Assembly (NCBI GenBank): GCA_023390815.1
Contig: JAEWCC010000011.1
Location: 1 to 5,129 of the forward strand
Direction: 5' to 3'
Length of the DNA: 5,129 bases
Source of the DNA: Bacillota bacterium
Lineage (GTDB): Bacteria; Bacillota; Clostridia; Christensenellales; SZUA-584
The translations under genes and the position numbers were made by a program. Of the stretch, positions 1 to 4,675 are shown piece by piece; the stretch's first letter is position 1; every line of letters starts with the position of its first letter. The notes below the pieces were generated by a model that was not told where the DNA came from, made no database searches, and worked only from the letters and a program-made list of their open reading frames with translations.

Positions 1-169
1 CTTCAGAGGCTTCGCCCTGTGCGATCATTTCTTCCAGCACGGTTTTGACCGTGACCACGCTGAGCGCCGTTTTTTGCGCCAGCTCGAAAATCGTCGCTTT
101 TCGCAAGGCTCTGAACTCGTCGCGCACCCGCTGCATATTCAGCCCTTTGACCAGTATTGCATTTGCCAT
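1..169 (-). CDS. ROK-type transcriptional regulator, N-terminal fragment (runs off the left edge)
   Basis: Only the first 56 residues are in the window; the rest lies to the left. They begin MANAILVKGLNMQRVRDEF and continue into a winged helix-turn-helix at about residues 23-52, with recognition helix LSVVTVKTVLEEM (36-48) and the start of the wing (AQGEASE). An N-terminal 'N..RVRDEFR' helix followed by an HTH of the form 'ATIFELAQKT.LSVVTVK..L.E' is what I associate with ROK-family repressors of Firmicutes, which carry a sugar-kinase-like effector domain C-terminally. That domain is not visible, so a MarR-like or other winged-helix regulator cannot be excluded. The ATG at 167-169 is preceded by AGAGGCGACTT, a reasonable ribosome binding site. 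The gene is divergent from the ATP-grasp/aminomutase operon, so it may control that operon, itself, or genes further left. Confidence 0.75.
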   Translation of the reverse strand, partial: MANAILVKGLNMQRVRDEFRALRKATIFELAQKTALSVVTVKTVLEEMIAQGEASE

Positions 170-192
170 AAGTCGCCTCTAATTAAAATACT

Positions 193-210
193 ATTAAAAA
201 GTAATTTAAT
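193..210. promoter_or_regulatory. Candidate autoregulatory operator (AT-rich dyad)
   Basis: ATTAAA (193-198) and TTTAAT (205-210) form a perfect inverted repeat with a 6-bp spacer. It overlaps the downstream edge of the regulator's -10 box and its expected transcription start, where a repressor would block initiation. The surrounding DNA is very AT-rich, so a chance palindrome is quite possible. Confidence 0.3.
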
Positions 211-237
211 AATAATGGGAAGCGGAAGATCTGTCAA
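209..237 (-). promoter_or_regulatory. Sigma-A promoter of the ROK-type regulator
   Basis: On the minus strand a perfect -35 box TTGACA (232-237) is followed, after exactly 17 bp, by TATTAT (209-214) as the -10 box. Transcription would start near position 202, about 33 bp before the ATG at 169. This is the strongest promoter-like sequence in the window. Confidence 0.75.
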
Positions 238-332
238 TGAGAAAATTGCATCATGGCGCGCTAAGCGGCTGCATGACGGGTGAGTGATAATATAAAAAAG
301 TCACCATTGCCCCTTAGAATGATAAAATCAGC

Positions 333-392
333 GTATGAACGAGTGTATGAAATGCATATCCAGTTCACGTGTCTATTCACAGATAAATTCAC
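333..392. repeat. Array of TGAA/TTCA half-sites with 12-bp spacing upstream of the ATP-grasp promoter
   Basis: GTATGAA occurs at 333-339 and again at 345-351, exactly 12 bp apart. TTCAC then occurs at 364-368, 376-380 and 388-392, also exactly 12 bp apart. TGAA is the reverse complement of TTCA, so the two sets face each other across the ATGCATAT stretch at 352-359. The last copy ends 21 bp upstream of the -35 box of the rightward operon, a usual place for an activator or a cooperatively binding regulator. The binding protein is unknown; the divergent ROK-type regulator is one candidate. Confidence 0.4.
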
Positions 393-413
393 AAAATACA
401 CCAAAAAAGCCGA

Positions 414-442
414 TTGACTTTGAAAACCAAAAGGCATACACT
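414..442 (+). promoter_or_regulatory. Candidate promoter of the ATP-grasp / aminomutase operon
   Basis: TTGACT (414-419) is followed after 17 bp by TACACT (437-442). The -35 box matches consensus at five of six positions and the -10 box at four of six, so this is a moderate promoter that may need activation. Predicted start is near 449, leaving a leader of roughly 28 nt. Confidence 0.5.
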
Positions 443-444
443 CA

Positions 445-458
445 CTGAAGAAATTCAG
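445..458. promoter_or_regulatory. Short dyad at the predicted transcription start
   Basis: CTGAA (445-449) and TTCAG (454-458) are a perfect 5-bp inverted repeat around GAAA. It covers the predicted start site and ends just before the ribosome binding site. It could be a DNA operator using the same TGAA/TTCA half-site as the upstream array. If transcription begins further upstream, it could instead be a small RNA hairpin with a GNRA-type tetraloop. Confidence 0.25.
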
Positions 459-459
459 C

Positions 460-469
460 AAGGATGGTG
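460..469 (+). promoter_or_regulatory. Ribosome binding site fixing a GTG start
   Basis: AAGGATGGTG (460-469) resembles AAGGAGGTG with one inserted base and lies 7 nt before the GTG at 477-479. An in-frame TGA at 468-470 rules out any start further upstream. Confidence 0.6.
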
Positions 470-476
470 ATATTCG

Positions 477-1526
477 GTGGAGGAAGCGCCCAAACCGGAC
501 CCTGGGCCCCTGCTGCGTGTGGGCCTTACATTTAACCTTAAAAAGCATATACCTTCCGACGTCGAGGACGCAGAAGCGGAGTACGACAACCTCGAAACTG
601 TGCTCGCGATTAAGGAAGCCCTGGAAGACGATGATTGCCGTGTAGAGCTGATGGAAGCGGACGAAACGCTGCCCGAGAGGCTGGCGAAGCATACGGTGGA
701 TATCGTCTTTAATATTGCCGAAGGAATACAAGGCAGAGGCCGTGAAGCGGAGGTCCCGGCATTGTGCAATATGATGCGCATTCCGTTCACCGGCTCCGAC
801 GAGACCACGCTCTGCATCGGGCTAGATAAGGCGCTGACCAAGCGCCTGCTGTCCACCTATCACATCAGAACGCCCAAATACCGCGTCATCACGCGGGACC
901 ATCTTCACATCGGCAGCGGATTCACGTTCCCCGCGATCGTTAAGCCCAACGCCGAAGGCTCCAGCAAGGGTATCTCCGACGTCGCCATCGTTACAGACAG
1001 CAAGGCGCTGCGCGCGCTGGCGGAAAAGAACATCCGCGATTACAAGCAGGATATGCTTGTGGAAGAGTATATCCCCGGCCGCGAGTTTACCGTAGGAGTA
1101 CTCGGCAACGGCGAGGATGCGCGCGTGTTCCCGCCCATGGAGATCATTTATCTCGACAAGGAAAACCCATATAACATCTACAGCTTTACCGTCAAACAGA
1201 ATTACGAGAAGCTGATCCGGTATAAGAGTCCGGCGGACATCAGCACGCAGACCGAGACAGAAATGGTACGCACGGCGCGCAAGGTATATGACGTTCTTGG
1301 CTGCCGGGATTTCGCCCGTATGGACTTTAGGCTTGCGCCCGACGGAAAGCTCTATTTTATCGAGATTAACCCGCTGCCCGGGCTTGCGCCCGAATACAGC
1401 GACTTTCCCATGCTTGCGGAAATGAACGGTACCGACTATACCACGCTGGTGCGCGGCGTCCTTGCCGCCGCACTTGAACGGTATGGGATGTCACCGCAAA
1501 AAGACAGCATCAAATCTCATTTGTAG
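477..1526 (+). CDS. D-Ala-D-Ala-ligase-like ATP-grasp enzyme, substrate unknown
   Basis: A 349-residue cytosolic ATP-grasp ligase, expected to activate a carboxylate as an acyl phosphate and join it to an amine. The fold markers are in order: DIVFNIAEGIQGRGRE (75-90), PFTGSD (103-108), LDKALTK (116-122), the ATP-binding VKPNAEGSSKGI (155-166), VEEYIPGREFTVGV (195-208), and the metal and oxyanion residues R281, D283, E296 and N298 in DFARMDFR and FIEINPLPG. Spacing matches E. coli DdlB (R255, D257, E270, N272). Features of a true D-Ala-D-Ala ligase are missing: there is no N-terminal GG.S.E..VS motif carrying Glu15, the position after Lys240 that should hold the catalytic Tyr216 is Gln241, and the acceptor loop reads APEYSDFP instead of TSHSLVP. 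The first loop Ser (S162) is kept. So the ligase chemistry is well supported, but dipeptide synthesis for peptidoglycan is unlikely. The aminomutase gene starts 13 bp downstream; a beta-amino acid is a plausible substrate (inference). Automatic pipelines would probably call it ddl. Confidence 0.88.
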   Translation: MEEAPKPDPGPLLRVGLTFNLKKHIPSDVEDAEAEYDNLETVLAIKEALEDDDCRVELMEADETLPERLAKHTVDIVFNIAEGIQGRGREAEVPALCNMMRIPFTGSDETTLCIGLDKALTKRLLSTYHIRTPKYRVITRDHLHIGSGFTFPAIVKPNAEGSSKGISDVAIVTDSKALRALAEKNIRDYKQDMLVEEYIPGREFTVGVLGNGEDARVFPPMEIIYLDKENPYNIYSFTVKQNYEKLIRYKSPADISTQTETEMVRTARKVYDVLGCRDFARMDFRLAPDGKLYFIEINPLPGLAPEYSDFPMLAEMNGTDYTTLVRGVLAAALERYGMSPQKDSIKSHL

Positions 1527-1528
1527 TG

Positions 1529-1532
1529 AGGA
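1529..1532 (+). promoter_or_regulatory. Ribosome binding site that sets the aminomutase start
   Basis: AGGA at 1529-1532, within GTGAGGAA just after the upstream stop codon, lies 7 nt before ATG 1540. It directly abuts the alternative in-frame ATG at 1534, which is too close to use. A start at ATG 1462 would overlap the ligase gene by 65 bp and add residues with no family counterpart. Confidence 0.6.
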
Positions 1533-1539
1533 AATGACG

Positions 1540-2658
1540 ATGGGAAGCAGTATGTTTACAGCCAATGAAATTGAACCTCACAGCGCCCAATGGTACGATT
1601 GGAAGTGGCAGATCAAAAACCGAATCACCACGGTGCAGCAGCTTGAAAAGGTGATACGGCTTTCCGAGAAAGATAAACAGGACATCGGCTATTGCCTGAA
1701 CCTGTTCCGCATGGCGATTACACCCTATTATGCGTCGCTGATGAACCCGGTTGACCCGAATTGTCCGATCCGCATGCAGGCGGTGCCTGCAATCGGCGAG
1801 ACGCATGTGCTCCCGTGCGAGATGGCCGACCCGCTCGATGAGGAGCGCGAAAGCCCCGTAAAGAACATCGTTCACCGCTATCCTGACCGTGTGTTATTCC
1901 TCGTCACGCGTACATGCGCCATGTACTGCCGCCACTGTACGCGGCGGCGCATGGTGGGGGAGGAAGACCAGTTCATCTCCGAAGCGGAAGTGAAGGTGGC
2001 GGTCAGCTATATCGAGAAGAACCCGCAGATACGCGATGTGCTGGTTTCGGGCGGCGACCCGCTCACAATGGGGGACAGTAAGCTTGAAAGCATACTGTCG
2101 CGGCTGCGTAATATCAAGCATGTAGAGATCATCCGCATCGGCACGCGCGTGCCGGTTGTGCTGCCCATGCGCATCACGCCGGAGCTGCTCGCCATGCTGA
2201 AAAAGTATCACCCGATCTGGATCAATACGCACTTCAACCATCCGAAGGAGCTGACGCCCGAAGCGGTGAAGGCGTGCGCCGACATTGTGGATGCAGGCAT
2301 TCCGCTGGGCAACCAGAGTGTGCTGCTGCGCGGCATCAACGATAACGTGGGTACGATGAAGGAACTGCTTTTAACACTCGTGAAGGCGCGTGTGAGGCCG
2401 TATTATCTCTACCAGTGCGACTTGAGCCAGGGGCTGGGTCATTTCCGTACGCGCGTGGAGACCGGCGTAGAGATTATCCGCGCGCTAACCGGCAGCATTT
2501 CGGGCTATGCGGTTCCCAAGTTCGTGATTGACGCGCCGCACGGCGGAGGCAAGGTGCCCATCAACCCCGAATATGTGGTCTATATGAACGATGAAGAGGT
2601 CGTGATGAAGAACTACGCCGGAAAGTATTATCAATATCCGCAGCCGCAGGACTACTAA
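1540..2658 (+). CDS. kamA: Lysine 2,3-aminomutase (radical SAM, PLP-dependent)
   Basis: A 372-residue cytosolic enzyme predicted to convert L-lysine to L-beta-lysine with a 4Fe-4S cluster, S-adenosylmethionine and pyridoxal phosphate. The cluster motif is C126, C130 and C133 (TCAMYCRHCTRRR), followed by R135, which binds the substrate carboxylate. SGGDPLT follows, and PLP lysine K338 is in VIDAPHGGGK. Asp294 (YQCDLS) and Asp331 (VIDAP) match Clostridium subterminale Asp293 and Asp330, which hold the epsilon-amino group of lysine. The glutamate enzyme has Lys and Asn there, so lysine specificity is favoured. From the cluster to the PLP lysine the protein is colinear with the C. subterminale enzyme, offset by one. 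The C-terminal zinc-binding cysteine tail is absent, and the fourth zinc ligand (Cys268) is Asn269. It follows the ATP-grasp gene by 13 bp. No lysine-fermentation genes and no beta-lysine acetyltransferase (ablB) are in view, so a role in a condensed beta-lysine product is inferred. An EpmB-like role on EF-P is less likely from the sequence. Confidence 0.93.
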   Translation: MGSSMFTANEIEPHSAQWYDWKWQIKNRITTVQQLEKVIRLSEKDKQDIGYCLNLFRMAITPYYASLMNPVDPNCPIRMQAVPAIGETHVLPCEMADPLDEERESPVKNIVHRYPDRVLFLVTRTCAMYCRHCTRRRMVGEEDQFISEAEVKVAVSYIEKNPQIRDVLVSGGDPLTMGDSKLESILSRLRNIKHVEIIRIGTRVPVVLPMRITPELLAMLKKYHPIWINTHFNHPKELTPEAVKACADIVDAGIPLGNQSVLLRGINDNVGTMKELLLTLVKARVRPYYLYQCDLSQGLGHFRTRVETGVEIIRALTGSISGYAVPKFVIDAPHGGGKVPINPEYVVYMNDEEVVMKNYAGKYYQYPQPQDY

Positions 2659-2672
2659 CCGATTATAGAGAA

Positions 2673-2694
2673 AACGGTCCGGGAATCCGGGCCG
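2673..2694. repeat. GC-rich hairpin, upstream copy of a pair
   Basis: CGGTCCGG (2675-2682) pairs with CCGGGCCG (2687-2694) around GAAT, with one G-U pair. It begins 14 bp after the aminomutase stop codon but is followed by CTAGATTG, not a T run, so it is a poor intrinsic terminator by itself. Counting the leading AA, the 22-bp unit is repeated at 2838-2859 in the same orientation, with only two differences, both in the loop. Confidence 0.6.
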
Positions 2695-2718
2695 CTAGAT
2701 TGTTGATAAATTCCTTAG

Positions 2719-2815
2719 TGTCATCCTGAGCGCAAGCGACTACGCAGTGGACGAGGACCTTAAAGTGGTTGGAGTTTCAAAGATTCTTCAGGTGCTTCCC
2801 ACCTTCAGAATGACA
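2719..2815. repeat. REP/MITE-like intergenic repeat, 97 bp
   Basis: The ends TGTCATCCTGA (2719-2729) and TCAGAATGACA (2805-2815) are inverted repeats with one mismatch in 11. Inside are AGCGCAAGCGA near the left end, AAGATTCTTCAGG near the right end, and a perfect small hairpin AGGTG-CTTCC-CACCT (2790-2804). Sequences of the form TGTCATcCTGAGCG...AAGATTCTTC...CAGAATGACA are, from memory, a widespread dispersed repeat in intergenic DNA of several bacterial phyla. There is no open reading frame in it, so any mobility would depend on a protein encoded elsewhere. It lies between two convergent genes, a neutral insertion site, and is bracketed by the two near-identical hairpins. Confidence 0.6.
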
Positions 2816-2838
2816 AAAGGAACTATGTCAGAGGCTTA

Positions 2839-2864
2839 ACGGTCCGGAAACCCGGGCCGTTTTA
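2839..2864 (+). terminator. Intrinsic terminator of the ATP-grasp / aminomutase operon
   Basis: ACGGTCCGG (2839-2847) and CCGGGCCGT (2852-2860) form a 9-bp stem with one G-U pair and loop AAAC, followed by TTTTACTTT. The T tract is on the plus strand. Read on the minus strand the G-U pair becomes an A-C mismatch and the tail is TTAAGCC, so it works mainly for rightward transcription. It lies about 180 bp after kamA and abuts the stop codon of the convergent deoR-type gene. Confidence 0.65.
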
Positions 2865-3623
2865 CTTTGCGACGAGAATTTTTTCAGCGTATTCGCCCAG
2901 CGCGCCAATCTGTTCTGACGATATCCGCGGGTCAGTGATGATATGGTGGACCTCCTCCAGCCCGGCGATACGGATGAAGCTGGAACGCCCGAATTTGCTG
3001 TGATCCGCGAGCAGCCAGGTTTGCCCGGCGATGCGCATCATCTGCTGCTTGGTGAGTGCAGAGGCCTCGTTGGCGTCGCTGACCCCGTAATCGTGCTCGA
3101 TACCCTTGCACGACAGGAACGCCTTGCTGACGCGGTACATATCGAGCATCGCCTGCGTGGCGCGGCCGTAAAAGCTCAGGGACTGGCGCAGCATCGTGCC
3201 GCCCAGCAGCACCACCTCGATGTTGTGCTTGGAAGCAAGTTCCGCAGTCACGCGAAAGGAATTTGTAAGCACCGTCAACGGCATATCGGGCAGCTCGCGC
3301 GCAACGAACCCGCACGTGGAGCTTGCGTCCAGAATGATCTGTTCGTATGGGACGATATGCTGTACCGCCTCCCGCGCGATGCGCGTTTTATCGGGCACGT
3401 TCATAATTTCGCGCCGGGCGTAAGGCTCCTCGGCCTGGTCGTCGGGCGCCGCGCTGACGCCGCCGTGTACGCGCACGACCTTGCCGTCGCGCTCCAGCTT
3501 ATTGAGGTCTTGCCGGACGGTTTCGGTGGAAATATGAAAATGGTCGCTCAATTCCGATACCTTGATGGTGCCGCGCGCGCCGATGATTTCGAGCATCTGC
3601 ATCTGTCTTTCGTTAGCGAGCAT
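2862..3623 (-). CDS. DeoR-family transcriptional repressor, FucR-like
   Basis: A complete 253-residue DeoR/GlpR regulator. The winged HTH spans about residues 4-57, with recognition helix TETVRQDLNKL (33-43) and the family signature GKVVRVHGG (47-55). The DeoRC phosphosugar-sensing domain follows: DASST (99-103), TNS (120-122), GGT (141-143), SCKGIE (171-176) and ADHSKFG (206-212). The stretch ILDASSTCGFVARELPD and the SC.GI motif resemble E. coli FucR (L-fucose regulator, effector fuculose-1-phosphate) more than SrlR, so the effector is probably a phosphorylated sugar, identity unknown. The start MLANERQ is typical of the family, and the ATG follows GGGAGGG (3627-3633) with short spacing. 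It is divergent from the dehydrogenase/PHP operon, which it most likely represses, along with itself. The length is normal and no lesion is seen. Confidence 0.92.
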   Translation of the reverse strand: MLANERQMQMLEIIGARGTIKVSELSDHFHISTETVRQDLNKLERDGKVVRVHGGVSAAPDDQAEEPYARREIMNVPDKTRIAREAVQHIVPYEQIILDASSTCGFVARELPDMPLTVLTNSFRVTAELASKHNIEVVLLGGTMLRQSLSFYGRATQAMLDMYRVSKAFLSCKGIEHDYGVSDANEASALTKQQMMRIAGQTWLLADHSKFGRSSFIRIAGLEEVHHIITDPRISSEQIGALGEYAEKILVAK

Positions 3624-3659
3624 ACGCCCTCCCGTGACTTTGATATAGCTGACAAGCTT

Positions 3660-3688
3660 ATTTTACCTTAAAGTATACCACAATTCAA
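3660..3688 (-). promoter_or_regulatory. Candidate promoter of the DeoR-type gene
   Basis: On the minus strand TTGAAT (3683-3688) and TAAAAT (3660-3665) are separated by 17 bp. An alternative -10, TATACT (3673-3678), is a good hexamer but has no convincing -35 at the right distance. The expected start near 3653 leaves a leader of about 30 nt. Confidence 0.45.
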
Positions 3689-3734
3689 TTGAAAATCTGT
3701 GAATGTACCTGTAAAACAAACAAGATACTTTAAG
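3667..3734. promoter_or_regulatory. Long-spaced perfect inverted repeat, candidate DeoR operator pair
   Basis: CTTAAAGTAT (3667-3676) and ATACTTTAAG (3725-3734) are perfect inverted 10-mers with 48 bp between them. The left copy lies between the -35 and -10 boxes of the deoR-type promoter; the right copy lies 45 bp upstream of the dehydrogenase -35 box. Such a pair fits a repressor binding two sites, perhaps with looping, to control both divergent genes. Confidence 0.4.
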
Positions 3735-3744
3735 AACACAGGTA
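3706..3744. promoter_or_regulatory. Second inverted repeat in the divergent region
   Basis: TACCTGT (3706-3712) and ACAGGTA (3738-3744) are perfect inverted 7-mers with a 25-bp interval. They interleave with the 10-mer pair. A further inverted pair, TTTACCTT (3662-3669) and AAGGTAAA (3759-3766), encloses both. These may be additional binding sites; 7- and 8-mers in AT-rich DNA can also occur by chance. Confidence 0.25.
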
Positions 3745-3779
3745 ACGACAGAAATAAAAAGGTAAATCCAAAAATGTTC

Positions 3780-3808
3780 TTGTTTCACCCGCTGTGCCCA
3801 TGTATAAT
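3780..3808 (+). promoter_or_regulatory. Candidate promoter of the dehydrogenase / PHP operon
   Basis: A perfect -10 hexamer TATAAT (3803-3808) has TTGTTT (3780-3785) 17 bp upstream as a weak -35. Transcription would begin near 3815, about 55 bp before the start codon. Confidence 0.55.
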
Positions 3809-3870
3809 GTTGCTGGCATAAAGCGAGGCAGCTGCATGCCAAATAATCAATCTTCACGGGGGATGGGACA

Positions 3871-4659
3871 ATGAAAATCGCAAACTGCGTCAGGCTGAAG
3901 GATAAGGTAGCCGTGATTACAGGCGCGGCACAGGGCCTTGGGCAGGCGCTGGCCATACGGCTTTCGGAGGAAGGCGCAAAAGTCGTCGTCGGAGATGTCA
4001 ATCTGGAGGGCGCAAAGGAGACTGCGGCACTGCTGAAGGATGGCACAGCCGCGTATATCGATGTGACGGATTATGCGAGCTGCGAAGCGCTCATGAAGAC
4101 CGCTGTCGATACATACGGCAGGATCGATATCCTCGTTTCTAACGCGGCGATTCTGATGTCGGGCTCGGTCACGGAGTTTGACCCGGCAAGATGGAAGAAG
4201 GTCATCGACGTGAACCTGTGCGGCTTCTTCAACACCGCCAAAGCCGCCGCCGAGTACTTCATCCAACAACAGAGCGGCGTCATCATTCAGATCAACTCCA
4301 AATCAGGCAAGAAGGGCTCGTTCAAGAACTCCGCCTACGCCGCGAGCAAATTCGGCGGCATCGGTCTGGTTCAGAGCCTTGCGCTGGAGCTCGCGCCGTA
4401 TCAGGTGCGCGTGAACGCAATCTGCCCGGGTAACCTGCTCGACTCGCCGTTGTGGGTCAACAGCCTGTTCAAGCAATATGCCGCGAATCAGGGGATTACG
4501 GAAGCAGAAGTGCGTCAGAAGTACATTGATCAGGTGCCGCTCAAACGCGGCTGCCAGTACGAAGACGTCGAAAACGCGCTGGTGTTTTTAGCCAGCGACG
4601 AAGCGAGCTACATGACGGGGCAGGCCATCAACGTCACCGGCGGCCAGCAGATGACCTGA
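3871..4659 (+). CDS. srlD: Sorbitol-6-phosphate 2-dehydrogenase-like short-chain dehydrogenase
   Basis: A 262-residue classical SDR, expected to interconvert a sugar alcohol phosphate (sorbitol 6-phosphate) and the keto sugar phosphate (fructose 6-phosphate) with NAD(H) in the cytosol. The Rossmann signature is TGAAQGLG (17-24). Asp42 at the end of the second strand favours NAD over NADP. D64, NAA (91-93), N115, catalytic S143 and the YAASK motif with Y156 and K160 are all present. The C-terminal half matches E. coli SrlD/GutD closely, as remembered: IIQINSKSGK, NS.YA..KFGG.GL.QSLAL, GNLL.SP, YID.VPLKRGC.Y.DV, and TGQ.INVTGGQ.M at the end. SrlD is 259 residues, so the length fits. The ATG follows GGGGGA (3858-3863) by 7 nt. 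Unlike classic gut/srl operons no PTS genes are adjacent in the window; instead a PHP hydrolase follows after 16 bp. Another hexitol- or deoxy-sugar phosphate could be the real substrate. Confidence 0.85.
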   Translation: MKIANCVRLKDKVAVITGAAQGLGQALAIRLSEEGAKVVVGDVNLEGAKETAALLKDGTAAYIDVTDYASCEALMKTAVDTYGRIDILVSNAAILMSGSVTEFDPARWKKVIDVNLCGFFNTAKAAAEYFIQQQSGVIIQINSKSGKKGSFKNSAYAASKFGGIGLVQSLALELAPYQVRVNAICPGNLLDSPLWVNSLFKQYAANQGITEAEVRQKYIDQVPLKRGCQYEDVENALVFLASDEASYMTGQAINVTGGQQMT

Positions 4660-4675
4660 TCGGAGCGCGGAAGAT

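Noticed and set aside
251..276. Imperfect palindrome with TCATG / CATGA ends and CGCT / AGCG inside
   Set aside because: Arms are short, broken by mismatches, and do not sit on a promoter or start site; it is probably chance.
261..856. Minus-strand open frames opposite the start of the ATP-grasp gene
   Set aside because: Their translations have no known motif, and the plus strand carries clear conserved ATP-grasp motifs through this stretch.
477..1526. A genuine D-alanine-D-alanine ligase of peptidoglycan synthesis
   Set aside because: The N-terminal substrate motif and the catalytic tyrosine are missing, and the acceptor loop differs; context is an amino acid mutase, not cell wall genes.
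1462..1540. An earlier in-frame ATG for the aminomutase at 1462
   Set aside because: It would overlap the ligase gene by 65 bp, and the extra 26 residues have no counterpart in the family. AGGA at 1529-1532 fits ATG 1540.
1540..2658. Glutamate 2,3-aminomutase instead of lysine 2,3-aminomutase
   Set aside because: Asp294 and Asp331 match the lysine enzyme; the glutamate enzyme is known to have Lys and Asn at these positions.
2839..2864. A bidirectional terminator also serving the DeoR-type gene
   Set aside because: On the minus strand the stem has an A-C mismatch and no T run follows, so support is only for the plus strand.
2943..3671. A 242-codon open frame on the plus strand opposite the DeoR-type gene
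   Set aside because: The minus strand encodes a complete protein with all DeoR motifs. The plus-strand translation has no recognisable domain and arises from the GC-rich third positions of the real gene.
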